From contig NC_085050.1 in assembly GCF_963662255.1 (NCBI RefSeq), positions 24,918,631-24,982,630 on the forward strand: 64,000 bases of DNA, in the 5' to 3' direction. The position numbers and the translations under genes were made by a program. Shown one piece after another: positions 50,895-64,000 of the stretch; positions within the stretch are counted from its first letter, which is position 1, and each line of letters starts with the position of its first letter. The stretch is from Cinclus cinclus (taxonomy: Eukaryota > Chordata > Aves > Passeriformes > Cinclidae). The notes beneath the pieces are model-generated. The model was not told where the DNA came from. It saw nothing but the letters and a program-made list of their open reading frames with translations, and made no database searches.

Positions 50895-52085
50895 TTCAAT
50901 GCAGCCCCATAGACTTGTGCCTGAGTGGAAGAGCAGGTCACATACAACTTCCTCCTGGGTTGCAGGGGATCCTTATCCCAGTCTACCAACTGAGGAGGCT
51001 GGTTGTCCTGAGGATAACTGAGGATGTCCTGAGGATAACTGGCCTTTCTGTTAAAGACTGAGGTAAAGAAGACATTAAGTAACTCACCCCTACTACCAGT
51101 ATGTAGTACCTAAGTACCTCATGTCTCATCCTTGGTGACAATGTTGCCCTCCATATTCAATAAAAGATGTAGTCCCTTTTTTTTTTTTTTGTTAATATCT
51201 TTATAAAACCATTTTTTATTATCTTTCACAGCAGTACACAGACTGACTTCTAGTCAAGCTTTTGCCTTTCTAATTTTCTCTCTACATGACCTAGCAACAT
51301 CCTTGTACTTTTCCTGGGTTGCCTGCGCCTTCTTCCAAAGGTCATAAATTCTACTTTTTTCCTCTGAATTCCAGCAAAAGCTCTCTGTTCAGCTAGGGAA
51401 GTCTTCTTCCATGATGATTTGTGTTTCAGCACATAGGAATGGCCTGCTCCTACACCTTAAAGATTTCCTTTTGAAAGTATGTCCCACCCTCTTGGATCTT
51501 TTTGTTGTTAAGATCTGTTTCCCAAGGGATTTTCTGTACCAGAGTCCTGAACAGGCCGATGACTACCCTGTGGAAGTTCAGTGTAGAGGTTTTGCTGGTC
51601 ACTTCTCTTAATAATTGAAAACTCTCTCATTTCATGGTCACTGTGTCCAATACAGCCTCCAACCACCACATCTTCCACCAGCCCTTCTCTGCTTGTAAAC
51701 AGCGGGGTCCCACCCCATAGGCTCGCTCACCAGCTGGGTCAGGAAATTTCCCTCCACACACTCCAGGAACCTCCTATGCTGCCTCTTATCTTCTGTGTTG
51801 AGTTTCCAGAAGACATCCATCATGTTAAAGTCTCCCACAAGAACAAGGGCTAGCAATCATGAAACACCAGCCAGCCACTCATAGAATACTTCACCTACCT
51901 CTTCACCCTGGTAGTTTATAACAGACTTGTCCTGGTTCTTTCCTATAAATGCTCAATTCTATCATCACCATCACTGCAATAGTACACAATTAAAAGAATT
52001 CCTAACATACAAGGTACCCCAACAGCTCTCCTTCCTTGCCTGCCCCTTCTGAAGAGCATGTAGCCATCCATTGCACCACTCCAGT
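50895..52085 (-). mobile_element. CR1 LINE fragment, endonuclease to start of RT
   Basis: Minus-strand internal section of CR1 ORF2. Near 50905 the plus strand has 'agccccatagacttgtgcc', matching the start of the RT region. Further on are 'ttctgttaaagactgagg' and 'gttgcctgcgccttcttcca'. Between 51638 and 51856 the minus strand encodes an endonuclease remnant with VGDFNMMDVFWK, RRFLECVEGNFLTQLVSEP and W-D-P, as in CR1 endonuclease domains. The frame is interrupted and the last part of RT and the 3' UTR are missing. Similarity fades past about 52085; up to about 52290 the assignment is uncertain. Confidence 0.88.
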
Positions 52086-55000
52086 CATGCCAGTTTTCCA
52101 TTTTAGTCCTTTATCCTTGGCTACAGAAGCATTTATGGCCCTCATATCTCTAAATAATGGCAACTTTCCAATAGCTTCTAGTCTTGTTTTAAATTTCACA
52201 TTTCTGCTTTTGTGTGGGAACCCGAACTATTGCTCAGGCTTGCAGGCCTGGAATATTGTTCTGCATGCAGATTCTTCATCCTTATTCCCATATAGCTCTA
52301 ACAGACAGGATAGCAGAAACACATCTGTTGTATCAATTTATGTCTTTTTGGAGGGAAACAAATGTAAGATACTCTATTAGAGCAGCTGAAATAGCTGGAG
52401 AAAGCATACAAGATTGCAAGTACACCACGTTTTAACCAAGTCTGAAAAAATTGTGAAAAATTCCAAGCAAAGCAGAGATTAAGTGCAGTTGGTTTGGATT
52501 TACCGTGGTTGTACTTGTCAAACAGACAGGTTGAAAGCAAAGAGCACTTAGGACTTGTTCAACAAAGAACTACAGGGGGTAGGAGATGAGGTACGTTAGT
52601 TTAATGATCAATTTGCAGTATGGTTCTTAAGTGGAATTTTAGGTTTGAATAGCTCCCTGAATATTTGGTTGCTGAACTAAGAGAATTGATGGTTGGTGCC
52701 TGAAGGTCTGAAGTAGGGTTGACTTTTTGAAGCTGGTTTCTCAGAATACCAGGGGAGTGTTCAGCCACCAGGTCTTGGTGACACTATTTTTCCGTCAATT
52801 GTCATAAGTTTTAGTCCCTTTTAATGTTTTTAAATCTTTCATTAAATCTTTTTTAACTCCTTGCCAGATTTATTAAAATACAATTTTGAAAAATCAGCTC
52901 AAACTCCACTGCTTTGAGGATCTTCCACTAATGCAGCTTTTGGAAGGTTTTTTCCCAGTCCTCTTTCTTTTCTGCAATAAGGTTTACTCCTTTCCAGAAT
53001 TTTATTTTTATTGTTATTTCTTCTAATGTACCTAGTCCACAGATTTCACTAAGGAATTCCAAATAATATTTTAAATATGTAATTGTCAAAGTGTCTGATC
53101 TTGAATGGGAGAGGACTTAGTAAACAACATATTGAACTGCCCTCATTCTGTTGCCAACCTGCTTGAGGTAGTATAAATATCAATGTAAAACATAAATGGA
53201 TTGAAACTGTTACGTTTGTGATCAGAATTAAATCATGGTTATAATAACAACAAGCTAGAATCCATGAGTTAGAAATAGCATCCCAGTCCTACCTACCAAT
53301 GAATTTTTCATATTCAATGCACTCAAACAGAATTACTCCACAGTTAATCCTACACAATTTTGACAATGTGTAAAGTGCACTAAGGATTTGAGTTCAACTG
53401 TTCAAATCTGCCCTTAGCTCTAGAAGCTACTAACTCATACTGACAAGTTATAAACACCAAAAGTAACACACTGTAAACTTTTTTAAATTGCTACTCCATT
53501 TCTAGTGACTGAAATCCCTCATCTGGTAAAGCAATTTCCATAACAGCAATACTGCCATAACTAATAGGTATTAATAACAAGTAGTTACCAAAACATATCA
53601 ATATGCAAATAGATGTGCCCATAGAGCGTTCCTCCTTGTGGCATTAGCCCTTGAGTTACCCTTGAATGAGTCTGTGTGCTTGACTGGATAGTGTTAATAC
53701 AATGCTACATTACTGGGAAAGAACAGCTCCAGGCTTTTGAAGAAAAACAGTGGTCTCCAAAAATTCAATATGTCAAGCAAGTCTTTTAAAAGATGCAGAA
53801 TGGGCCTTGAAAGTGTAAAAAGCAGGATGTCATCAGAACTCTTAGGGTGGCAGACCAGGGTAGTACTGGATGCAGAGGCAGCAAAGGCATCAAGAGTCAA
53901 GTATCTAAGACATGGTATCTAAACACATTATATGTACTAAAACCCAAATAACATGGGACTTGCAGACCATTGAAGAAAGAGCAAATAAGTTGGGTAGTAA
54001 ACACAAAAATATAACACCAAGTGAAACTAGAAATAATGAGGAAGTTTTCCTACTATAACCACCATTTTCCTGCCAGTGAGGCACCTCAGTTGCTGGACCC
54101 ACAGTACAGCAACCCACTCCTATTTTATTCTGCTTAACAGTAACTCCATCTGTCTACTGATCCAGAATAATAGAGGTGTGCGTAAAAGAGACTAGGAAAT
54201 CTGTGTTCAACAATTGTATCTTAAATGAGAAAATGTTCTAATTGGCTAATTTCAACTGTATGTGCTAGCATCATTGTAGCTAGATTAGTACTAAAATTTT
54301 TATTATATTTCTAATACTTTAATTGAACTAACAGTAAATTCCTGAGTTTGCAAGAGGTGTGTGTTTCATTAGCCCAGATGCACTACACAAAGCATTTGGT
54401 CTCCTACCTTACCCTTAATTGTAATTTGAAGGCACTGCTCTTTTAAGTTATGCGGCATATCTCACTTATTTTATTCTCCTTTACATATTCATCCAATGTA
54501 ATGATAGACAAATTAATAGGACAAATTAATAGCTTTTCTTTTAATGAAAGGCTGTGCACATATGAAGGCCTAGTGAGTAGGTACCTTTCAGCAATTTTGA
54601 TGCCACAACAATCAAAATGAGAATATTGGGAATTCTGCCACAGGCTGTCCTAACACCCCTGATGCTCTGGAAACAAGCAGGGATAGCACAGGGTAAGGGC
54701 ACAAGTTACAGCAGGGGAGGAGCACAAACTGCCAGTACTGAGTGGTACTTCCTAACTCACACGAGTGAGAAGCCCTGTGTCATACACAAAGAAGTAACCT
54801 ATACCCTCAGTTCACTCATACAGACACTGTTTGTCTTCCTGTCCATCTCTGGAATGCCTGCATGCTCTAGTTGCTGCAAATGCAGAAGAATTTCTAATCT
54901 CATCTTGGTACAAGTCTGGCCAGAGAGTTTCTTTTCCATTCACAGCTCCTCTTCCAATGCTCCTGTAAAGTACCTGAGATCAAACTCTTCCCTTTGCACA

Positions 55001-58000
55001 GAAAGTCCTACTTCCTCCTGCCTGCAGAAGAATTCTATCTAAAATTACAACATTTCCAAGACTTTTCTATGAGGAAATCACTGAAAAAAATGTTCCTTAT
55101 ATCTTTGATATTTTTTGACTATAATTATAATTTTTCACAAGTAGAGGTGTACTACATAAACCAAGTATTTATAAATAAGTGCTCATGAAATGAACTTGCT
55201 GGAATCCCTTATAAAAATCATGGTCAGTCAGACAGAGACAGAGTTACTGAAAGACAGCAAACTACTTTGTGTGCCACAACGCTTTTATTTTTAATTATAG
55301 CGTACCCCCTGGAATACATAACCCTTGCAAAAATCCTTTCCAAGGAATCCATGTCTTTTTACCTCCTTGATGTGTCTGATTCCTTTACAGAGTTCTTAAA
55401 TAATGTGCATCCTATCATAAATCAATAAATTTTAAGGAGAATATCTTCAGGAAATTTCTTTTTAAAGGAGCAACACAGTAGCTTGTGATTAAATATTGCA
55501 AATTATTAATGTGTTTGCTTGTTACTTTCCCCATTCTGAATTGCCTAAGCACATTTTTTTTTCCCTGTATGTATTTAGTAGACATTCTTTCCACTTCAAA
55601 ATATTTTCTTAGTCATAAAGCATGAAAGACCTATAAAAGCTGACTTTAAGTGGTATCCTGAAATCCCTTAGGGACAATCCAGCATTCAGCAGATTAAAGT
55701 AATAGTTCTTCAAGACTGAAATGACATCTAAGTGTGAAAAGTCCTTTTAGGAAAAAAATAACTCTTGGATACTATAGTAGACAAACAAGTCTTTTAAAAG
55801 ACAGCTCTTGCAGAGCAAAGTCACTACCTGGGTATTAATATGTGTCTCAAGCCTTTTTTCATACACTAAATGAAATTGTCTGGGATAAAAAAAGGCTGCT
55901 TGTGCTCCCTTATCGTTTGCAGTACGCAGCACTGAGCTTAGCTAATGCTTAGTCATCTCCCAACTCTACCTTTTGCTGTGTAAAGGCCTCTCTAATGGAA
56001 AACAAACCATTCTCACTTAAAATTAATTGCAAAGCTACCAGCTGGGCTTTAAACACAGCACCCTGAAGATGCTGTGGTGTTCGGATGATGCGCAGCAGCC
56101 CTAACATTCCAACAAAACAATTAACTGTTTGCAGACAACGAGCTGGAAATGTTCTTTTGCCAATAAACATAAAATGCTCATGCCAATGAAAACACAACTA
56201 AAATTGAAGCAAGTAGTGTAGGTAAACTTACTAGTAATACAAATGTGTAACAGAACTGAGGAATTATATTTGTGACACAATACCCCCGTGATTACTCTTC
56301 CATGGCTGAAGTACAAGCAGCAGGGCACTGCAGGCTCCTAGAAGGTTTATAATATTGGAGGGAAGAGCCTCTTGGGTTAGCAAAAGCTTCATAAATCTCA
56401 AAATCAAACTTAAGAAAAGGTACCTGAGGAAATGAGACTTTGAGGTTGACCTTTCGTTGCTATTATTTCTAGAGAAGGAAGTGATGGGACCATTTCACTC
56501 TTCCTGCTCAGACAAGAAAGTACAGACATGTTCTTTGTGCATGTAAAATAAGTGGGAAGAATTCTTGTGAGGCAAGGTAAAGGGCAAACAAGATAAAATT
56601 ATTTTTCATGCAATTCATACTAACTGAACTGGGAATGGAAATACTGAAGGAAAGGAAATTGTAAAACTCTGAGCTGCATTTTATCAAGAGCTAAAATGTG
56701 ATCTGCTTTAAGAGAATTCCCTGGAGATCAGTCCAATATGCAAGAATTAATATATGCTCCCACACAACATTTCAGTAATAATTTGAAACACCATGCAATT
56801 TGGAAGAGGTCGAAAATATCTTAAATAAATTTAAGCTAAATATCCCTTATAAAAATATTGTGAGTTTACTGAGCCAAGAAGCTCCTTTATGGCTATTTAA
56901 CACTTGTTACAATTCCAATTTTCTCTCACATTATTTCAATACTTAAACAATCTCAGTTGCTTCTCAGTGGGAAAAATACAGCAAGGTCCTTTGCCACAAT
57001 GCACTAGGTAAAGTGATTGCTTACATCTGATGCATCTAGAGGGAATTTTATTCCCAAAACTGCTTCTAAGGCACCTGGCTATCTTATTAACACAACAAAT
57101 ATACTCCATCATTTTCATTATAGAGTACTCACATGGGATTTTCCAGGAATTAACAAGGTTTTGAATTGTCTCTAGACCCCTTCTGAGCAAATTTTGGTTT
57201 CTGCAGAAAAAAAAAAAATTATATGGATCCTCTGCTTGATTTAACTTCATGCTTTCTTTGATGTCCTGATAAGCTCTCCCACTGTCTCCAACAAACTCAC
57301 TGTAAATCTTCACCATGGATTTTTGAGATAACTCATAACTGCTATTCCATTTTACTCAAACCTTCTCCTCTGCTGCAAAAGGATGTGTGACACTAACCTG
57401 CATCCTACCCTGTGCAGTCTTAAGTCAGTTTGCAAGGGAAAAAGAGGAGACAGCAAACACCCCAGGAGGCAGCTGGCAGTTCCCTCCCTGCCCTTGCTGC
57501 CCCACTGGAGGGGGAGACTCACTCTGCTGTTTGGACCCATCTGCAGTTCCAAAAAACCTCTGGGTTTGCCCCCTTGCCTGAGCCAGTGGCTGAGCCAGCC
57601 TACAGGAACCAGGCAGAATTTCTCAGATGATTCAGAAAAGCTAAGGAAAGGATTATGGCTTTACATATATTATAAATGCTTACGCCTTCATACCTTCAAA
57701 CCATCTGGAAAGGGTATTATGTATTAAGTTGAGGTTTCCCTGTTATTTTGCCTGACTTCTCTCCGACGCATGCAGAAGTTTCTGTAAACAAAAATGTTTC
57801 TTCCCCAGAGTTCTGTGCCTCAGAAATGAGAGGTGCATTGAATCTAATCTTCCTTAGGCTTGAGGGGAGATAGGGGACTCAGAAAAGCTCTTGTAAGCTC
57901 TCATACTTTTATAGAGAGAAATGTGATGTTATGTATTGAACCCAAGGAAAAAGTCATTTCACTAAGCTAAGAAGGAATTCACTAGAATGAAGCATGTCAG

Positions 58001-61000
58001 GAAAAAAACCAACACCAAAATGTAATAGACAGCAACCCACAAAACACAAAATGAATAGAATTTAAACAAATTATTTTCAGAAAAGTTTGAAGGTGTTAAA
58101 AAAAGGGAAAATACTGGAAAATCCTGGCCTTAAAAAAAAATATTTTCAACAAAACTAAGGAAATGTTCAGTGGGATTAAATGTGTTAGGAAAAAACAAAA
58201 GCAAACAAAAACCCCTTAACCAAATGAAGTCTAAACAAACTGGTTTTGTAAAAAGGTGTTCTTCCTCAGTTGTTTAGCAAGTTTTCTTTGAGAAAGTACA
58301 AGTTCAATAGTTCTCTGTTTGTCTTTCTGCTGTGAGAAAAAAAGCGCAAAACTAAAGTATTTTTCTTTTGATAAAACCCTCCTTGCCTTGTACTTGCATT
58401 ACAAAGAGCTGAAACACAATAACAACTGCCTTTATCCTAACAAGTCACCTTGAGAGGTACAATCTAACCCTGAATTTATTTATGGTGACTATGAAATAAG
58501 ACTATTGAAATATGACTACATGAAAGGGATATATAGTACTGAAGAATGGATATGAAATACATTTTAGTTGAAGTGGTACATTATTACACAATCTCTCCTT
58601 TATCATGTAGCCTCTTGTAATCTGATAAAACTCAGCTGAAACATGAGCTCCCTGTTAAGTATGAAGTCAAATCAGCTACAGCACCCTCTTCCAAAATCTC
58701 TGTGGGATAGCTTCCAAATAAAAATCACGTCTAAGTACTAATATTTTGGGGAAGAAAACAGTATAGAAGAGAAATTCACAAAAAAAAATTTTTTTTCATT
58801 AATTTCAAAGAATATGCACTTCTTTTTCATGAATGCCTCTATCAGACAGAACCATGCCCAAGTTGAAGCTGCACATCTGCACCATCATCTGCCTGGGGCG
58901 AGATATTAAGTCAAGGGTCTGTTTATTCAGTGATTGTATTAAGATGTGAATTGCCTCAAAATATTGCCTATTGAAAATTGCACTAACCTTTCCTGAACAC
59001 TTATATGCAAATTTTAAATTATTCACAAATAGTACAGGTACTGATATTTACATGCTGATGCTCTCAGTGTCAGATAACTTTGACTTATTCCTCAATTATC
59101 TAACTAATGACAATTACCTAGACTGTGTTTCTGACTCACAGTGAGGGAAATAGTCCATGAAATGAAAATACATACTGCTGTCCCAAAAAACATTTCCTGA
59201 AATCCAGGTGCCTGTTAAATATTGTTATGCTTTAAAGAGTATTACACAGTTGCATGAGCAGGTGAGATGGAAAACTTATACAGGTTTTCTTATTATTTTC
59301 TAAATATCAAGGATGATTGCTTCAAAATAATCCTTAAAGAACCAGGGATCTCTCTCATGGAAGACTTATTGCACTTATTTTTATTATAGGTGTTCCTTAT
59401 GAATAAGAAACTTAATTTTCATGCTTGTGTATACAATGTGCATTGTGCAATCTACATTTTTAACCCTAATCTAAGACTTCACTGAAATGACCATATTTCT
59501 GGCTTGGCAAGAAATATGTCTGTTGTGCTTTCTGCTGAACTGCTTTTAAAAAAGATGTATCAATAAATCATGTTCCTTTATATAGTCAAATTTTCTGAAG
59601 TGAAAAAGAAAATTCTAAGCATCAATTCTTTAAAGGTAAGTCAGACTGGAAGGCAGTTTGGATTAGAAACATGAACATTTTCTAACATTTTAATTTAAAA
59701 ATCCATTCAAAATATTCAAACATACAAATAATATGCCAAATTGCCAAGATTTTTTTCTGCAATTTGCTATGAAAAGTGTGAGTCATTATCCTGAAGTATT
59801 CTACTTGAACAATTTCTCTCCTTCCAATTATATCTCAATTAAAGTAATTATTTTCTTAGATGCTTTGCATATTTCATTTTATTTTATCCTCTATGATACT
59901 GTACCACACAACAAATGTGTTACAGCTTTTTGTTCTTTAAATTAAACCATTTTTAGGGGGTGACAATCATGCATGGGGTCGATGAATTCACTGAGATACC
60001 ACATCAAAAGGCTGATAAACAGACACCCAGGTTGTTTTATGGCCTCAACATTTCTTTATATTTTAAAATATTTTATGCAAAATGGTAAGCTATAAAAAAT
60101 AATGGTCCCTGAAGGTTAGATAATGCCTTCAGGCTTAACTGCTGGCATTGATCCTGGATTAAGTAGTTCGAAAACAATTCTTGGTACAACACCTATGGAA
60201 AGTCATTCTCTTTGCTGCAACAAGACACCACTACGGACCACTACAATGGGAGGAGAGAGCACTGGCCTCATCCTCACTGCATTCCATCATACTTCCTTTG
60301 GGACTGCAATTAAGCTTATGAATGAGCTGGTAAGATAGCAGACAGCTATGGGCCTTTCATTGGTGCACCTGCACCATGAGAGGGTGGTCATCAGGGCTCT
60401 TAACTTTCTCAGGCAGCCTTTGGTGGCTCGCTTACTATGTATCAAACCAAATGAAGTGTCACAGGTCAAGTGTCACCAGAACACCATCTAGGATCTAGGA
60501 AAGAGAGGTATTAAGCTTTGCTCTCCTATGGTGGACCCACAAGGTACCTGTTGGTGCTGCAGGGAAGCAGAGAACCTGGAGGGGAAAGCCAAAGTCATGT
60601 AGAGCAGACCTGCCCTCTCAGCCCACCAGGGCAGGAAAGTGCTTTGTGAAGAGGTCCGTTAATTTAAACAGGATTACCTGAGGAAAGTTACCACCGTATG
60701 GGCAAGAGGACAAACCAGATGAGACATGAGAACCAAAGGGTTTTGCTTCAACAGAATCCTGTTCTGCATTTGGGTCACAACCCCATTAACAAATGTGGGT
60801 TACCCAGGACCTTCCCCCTAGACAGCCTTCTGGTCACTGCTGCTCCATGACAGGGAGCCTCTGAAGTTCATCAAGGTGGGAATACTGCTACAGCAAACCT
60901 CTTCAACCTGGGAGGGCTTGCTCTGCAATTCAAACAGAAGTCTGAGCTAAAGAGACGCAAAAGTGAAGGACTAGTACTTAATAATGTTTAATTTGGTCTT

Positions 61001-61917
61001 TTCTCTAAATGAAATTTATCATATAGACTATTAAAAATGGGAACATCACATATATCATAAGGTCAGATGCTCACCTGGTCAAAAATGTTTACTTCCTTGT
61101 GCCACTCCAGCCTTCTGGTTTGTTTGCAGTAGAATGGTGCACTTAATGCCATACTCAAATGCTATGGTTTTCCTCAAGGAATAGACACAAAGCAGACTTT
61201 GTCATCTCAGTGGTAATTCCTTCTAATACAGATAGATAATTGATATGCGATGACCCACTACTCCACTGAAGAAATCTTTAGGCAGACAGGCTTTTGTTTC
61301 AGATTTTGCATACGGTCTACATTTTAGCAATTGCAATCAATAAATGAACTTGCAAATTAAACCATTAATCATTGTGAATAAGATATGTATCATCTATTAA
61401 TCAGAGATCTGAAAGTTATAAGATTCCTTCACCATGAATCAAAATAAATTCTGATGAAGGACACTTGCAAATGTTACAAAAAGTAATATTAATTTGTGAT
61501 TGCAACACTTAGCACAATGGAAAAAATTTAACTGTTACTGAAAAATGGAATTGGATGCATGGATATAGCAATTGGTGCTTGAGCAGGTGTAAGGGATTCA
61601 GGAATATTTACAGCAATGAGAAATGAAATGTCGACATACATAAGAAAATAAATGTTAGAAGTACTACTTCTATGTGGAAAGGGAATAGTTTACTCACCTT
61701 TATTTACAAAAAAATCCAGTCAATAAAACCAGGTAGAAACTCTGAGTAGAAAAGAATAAGATCTGCAATGGGAGTTAGTAAGGGAAGTAGAGCTGAGGCA
61801 TATTTCTTGTCATAACCCAAATTCACTACTAAAATTCACAAAATATTCCTCACAGCAGATTCTCATTTCATTGTAATTATTCAGTTATCATTGATGATCA
61901 CTATTTCATCAACAGTG

Positions 61918-61960
61918 AAATAATTACAATAATAATAATTACAATAATAATAATAATTAC
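61918..61960 (+). repeat. AAT-rich microsatellite
   Basis: Repeated AATAATAATAATTAC units, AAT trinucleotides interrupted by TTAC, in the upstream intergenic region. Confidence 0.85.
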
Positions 61961-63551
61961 ATGGTCAAAGGTCTTGAAAGTTTTGCCATTACTATAATTT
62001 GTCAACAAAGAAATTATATTTCAGACATAAATACTTAGGCTTTAGCAACAAGTGTGATGTATGAGTAGTGAGAAAGGCAACAATTTCAAGCAGTCATCTC
62101 TTTATGACATTGTGATTAGCTCACAATAAACAGAAATCATCTTGTTGTCATGAATTGTCTGCAGAAGTGAATGGAAAATTTTGAAATTTTCATTCTGAAA
62201 ATGGAGAATGGAAAACAGGCAAAAAGTTGATTCAATTGCTGCATCTTAACATTAAAAGGACTATTTCATGCACTTTTAGAATCATAAACACAGGATACTA
62301 AATTTCAATAAGAGATCTAGTAATTTAATACAGAAGAAATGACTAAAGTCATAAGACATACAAAAAGTCTTCTCAACACTGGTTTTCTGTGATGGGCAAC
62401 AATACCAAAACGGGCCTGCAATTCTAGCATGTTTTCTACCATGGGAAAAAGTCCTTATTAAAGGGCAGGTGTTTGTACTGCTAGTACGAGTTATAGCTTT
62501 ATGACTTTACAAGGTACTTTTAAATATGTCCTTCCTTGCCTTACAACCTTCAAAACTAAGTTCATTTGGATTCATTACAGTGTAGCACTGCATAAATCTC
62601 AGTTGGTTCTTATTTATGATTTCCTCTTTCCCATCTCCTAGGCACTAAAGTTAAAAATATGTATTTGTAGCCTAGCAGAGGAAACAAACCCTCTTCCATG
62701 CTCAAATTACTTAAATTGTCTTAATTGGAGTACCAATTAAATGATTAACTGATTTTTCCACAACATACTAAAATGACACTTCTCAGAAGTGATCTATTGA
62801 GTCAGATTGTCTGCAGATTCAGGGAGTGCTGTATCTTCTAATGTTGACCGTACATTTCAGAAGCTTTCTTTGTAGCTTCGAGGAATAGCAACTGTTGCTC
62901 TAAGGCAAAATGAGACATCAGCATACAAGGTAAGAAATGGGGCAATGGTGAAGGGTTGTCTACTGTGTTGACTGTTGTGGGAATGTAACAGATATAGCTG
63001 TTTTTTCCTAAACTCCTTAATGTAGGGAAAAAAGTATCTGCAGAATCAGAAAAAATCCTAGCACCCTAACAGTAATGTTATAGTACCAGTACTGCTGGAA
63101 AAGATACACTCCTCTATGCCATTCTTTCACATGTAATGTCACACACATGGAGTTCAATGGGTCTGCTGTCTTTAAGATGTTTGAAAATGTTTTCCAGGAG
63201 TATTTGTTTCATTACAAAGAAACCAATCAAGAATCAAGATAAAGATGACCTGTAGGTTACCAGACCCTCTTTCTACTCCTCTCTGAAGGTAGAAATAATA
63301 TATGCTTTCTTCCCATCCTCAGACTTTTGTTTTCCCATGAATGTCTCTAAACACTCAGAGACGGTCTCAGTATTCCTTCCAGGTCATCCAGCCTTGCTTT
63401 CCACCTTTTTATATTTGAGTTTAGTCAAGGAAAACTAATCTGTACAGGCCTCCTGCTACCCTGGCTTGACTTGTTGCTTGCCAACTTGTTGCTTAGCTTG
63501 AGGTTGGACAAGAATGTTTTTGAAAATCAACCAGATGCTCTGGACCTCTTT

Positions 63552-63592
63552 TGCCTCCAGAGGCATCTACCAAGATGCCTCCAGAGGCATCT
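63552..63592 (+). repeat. Tandem duplication of a palindromic 17-mer
   Basis: TGCCTCCAGAGGCATCT occurs at 63552-63568 and 63576-63592. In the second copy the surrounding GATGCCTC-CA-GAGGCATC (63574-63591) is a near-perfect palindrome. It is not part of a recognised element. Confidence 0.85.
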
Positions 63593-64000
63593 TTCAAGCC
63601 TACCCCTCAGCTGCCTTGGTCTATGAATGGAATTAGCACTGTGCAGAGATCAGGGTCAGTCTATTTTCTTGCAGTCCAGGGCTGGTATCTAGTTTTTTTG
63701 CCTTGTTGCCTCCTCTAAGGATCCTCAACACCTCCATCTCATTGTCACCCAAGGCTTATGCATCACTATCCTGCCCATTCCTTTTGTAAGTATGAGCTGC
63801 AGCAGAGCTGCATGAGCTCCTGGACACTACCTAAGGCAGGAAGGTATCATCAATGCACTTCAGAAGCCTCCTGTATTTCCCTGGGTTTTTTCAACTCTTT
63901 TTTTTTGGTGGGGGGGAGATTTAATACTGTGTCTTCGTGTGAGGTGTGAAGTTACTCTCACCACTGGTAAATGGCAGAGTTGCCAGATGGATCTAGCCTT

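Larger units (their letters stand above)
40881..64000. other. Upstream intergenic region, no gene recognised
   Basis: 23 kb 5' of GABRG1. Apart from the CR1 fragments at 44.1, 48.2-48.7 and 50.9-52.1 kb and minor simple repeats, it is AT-rich unique DNA. GC-richer islands of unknown nature occur at about 45.24-45.72, 49.46-49.77, 57.36-57.62 and 60.12-60.96 kb. Vertebrate gene order predicts GABRA2 beyond the right edge; no GABRA2 exon motif was seen on either strand here. Confidence 0.7.

Noticed and set aside
50627..50989. 120-codon minus-strand frame with hydrophobic segments, first thought to be an envelope-like remnant
   Set aside because: The right part overlaps the CR1 fragment starting near 50895; the rest shows no retroviral motif, LTR or primer-binding site.
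52300..64000. GABRA2 3' exons, expected from vertebrate gene order
   Set aside because: No frame with the M3-M4 or M4 membrane segment of an alpha subunit on either strand.
1..64000. CRISPR arrays, operons, tRNA or rRNA genes
   Set aside because: No spaced direct repeats, no bacterial-type gene packing, and no tRNA or rRNA sequence recognised; the window is spliced vertebrate DNA.

Overview
The window is vertebrate nuclear DNA, most likely from a bird. It is AT-rich, with one strong GC/CpG-rich block. Its only recognisable interspersed repeats are old, 5'-truncated CR1 LINE fragments; I saw no Alu, L1 or B-type SINE. The gene content is spliced and sparse: almost all long open frames are chance frames, simple repeats or CpG-island artefacts. 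A turtle or crocodilian source is not strictly excluded, because CR1 occurs there too.

The gene is the 5' end of GABRG1, the gamma-1 subunit of the GABA-A receptor, read on the minus strand. Three coding exons are visible and splice cleanly. Exon 1 (39572-39663) holds the start codon and signal peptide. Exon 2 (22986-23134) holds the acidic N-terminus and the NKTW glycosylation motif. Exon 3 (15134-15201) encodes the segment ending in VDPINM. Together they give 309 nt, exactly 103 codons, with phase 2, phase 1 and phase 0 junctions and consensus GT/AG borders. Exon 4 and later exons were not found, so the gene runs off the left end through intron 3 (at least 15.1 kb here).

Layout: 1-15133 is intron 3, with a CR1 copy at 11.0-12.3 kb and simple repeats. 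15202-22985 is intron 2, with a cluster of palindromes and microsatellites at 19.2-20.4 kb. 23135-39571 is intron 1, with three CR1 fragments. About 39.05-40.88 kb is a CpG island in two parts, separated by an AT-rich gap; it covers exon 1 and the likely promoter. 40.9-64.0 kb is upstream intergenic DNA with CR1 fragments at 44.1, 48.2-48.7 and 50.9-52.1 kb. In other vertebrates GABRA2 lies upstream of GABRG1, but I could find no GABRA2 exon in this window.

No new biological system is evident. The best points for a second look are: G-quadruplex-capable tracts on opposite strands on either side of exon 1; the split CpG island; a possible out-of-frame uORF overlapping the GABRG1 start; the intron 2 palindrome cluster; and a few GC-richer blocks that I could not assign to any gene or repeat.
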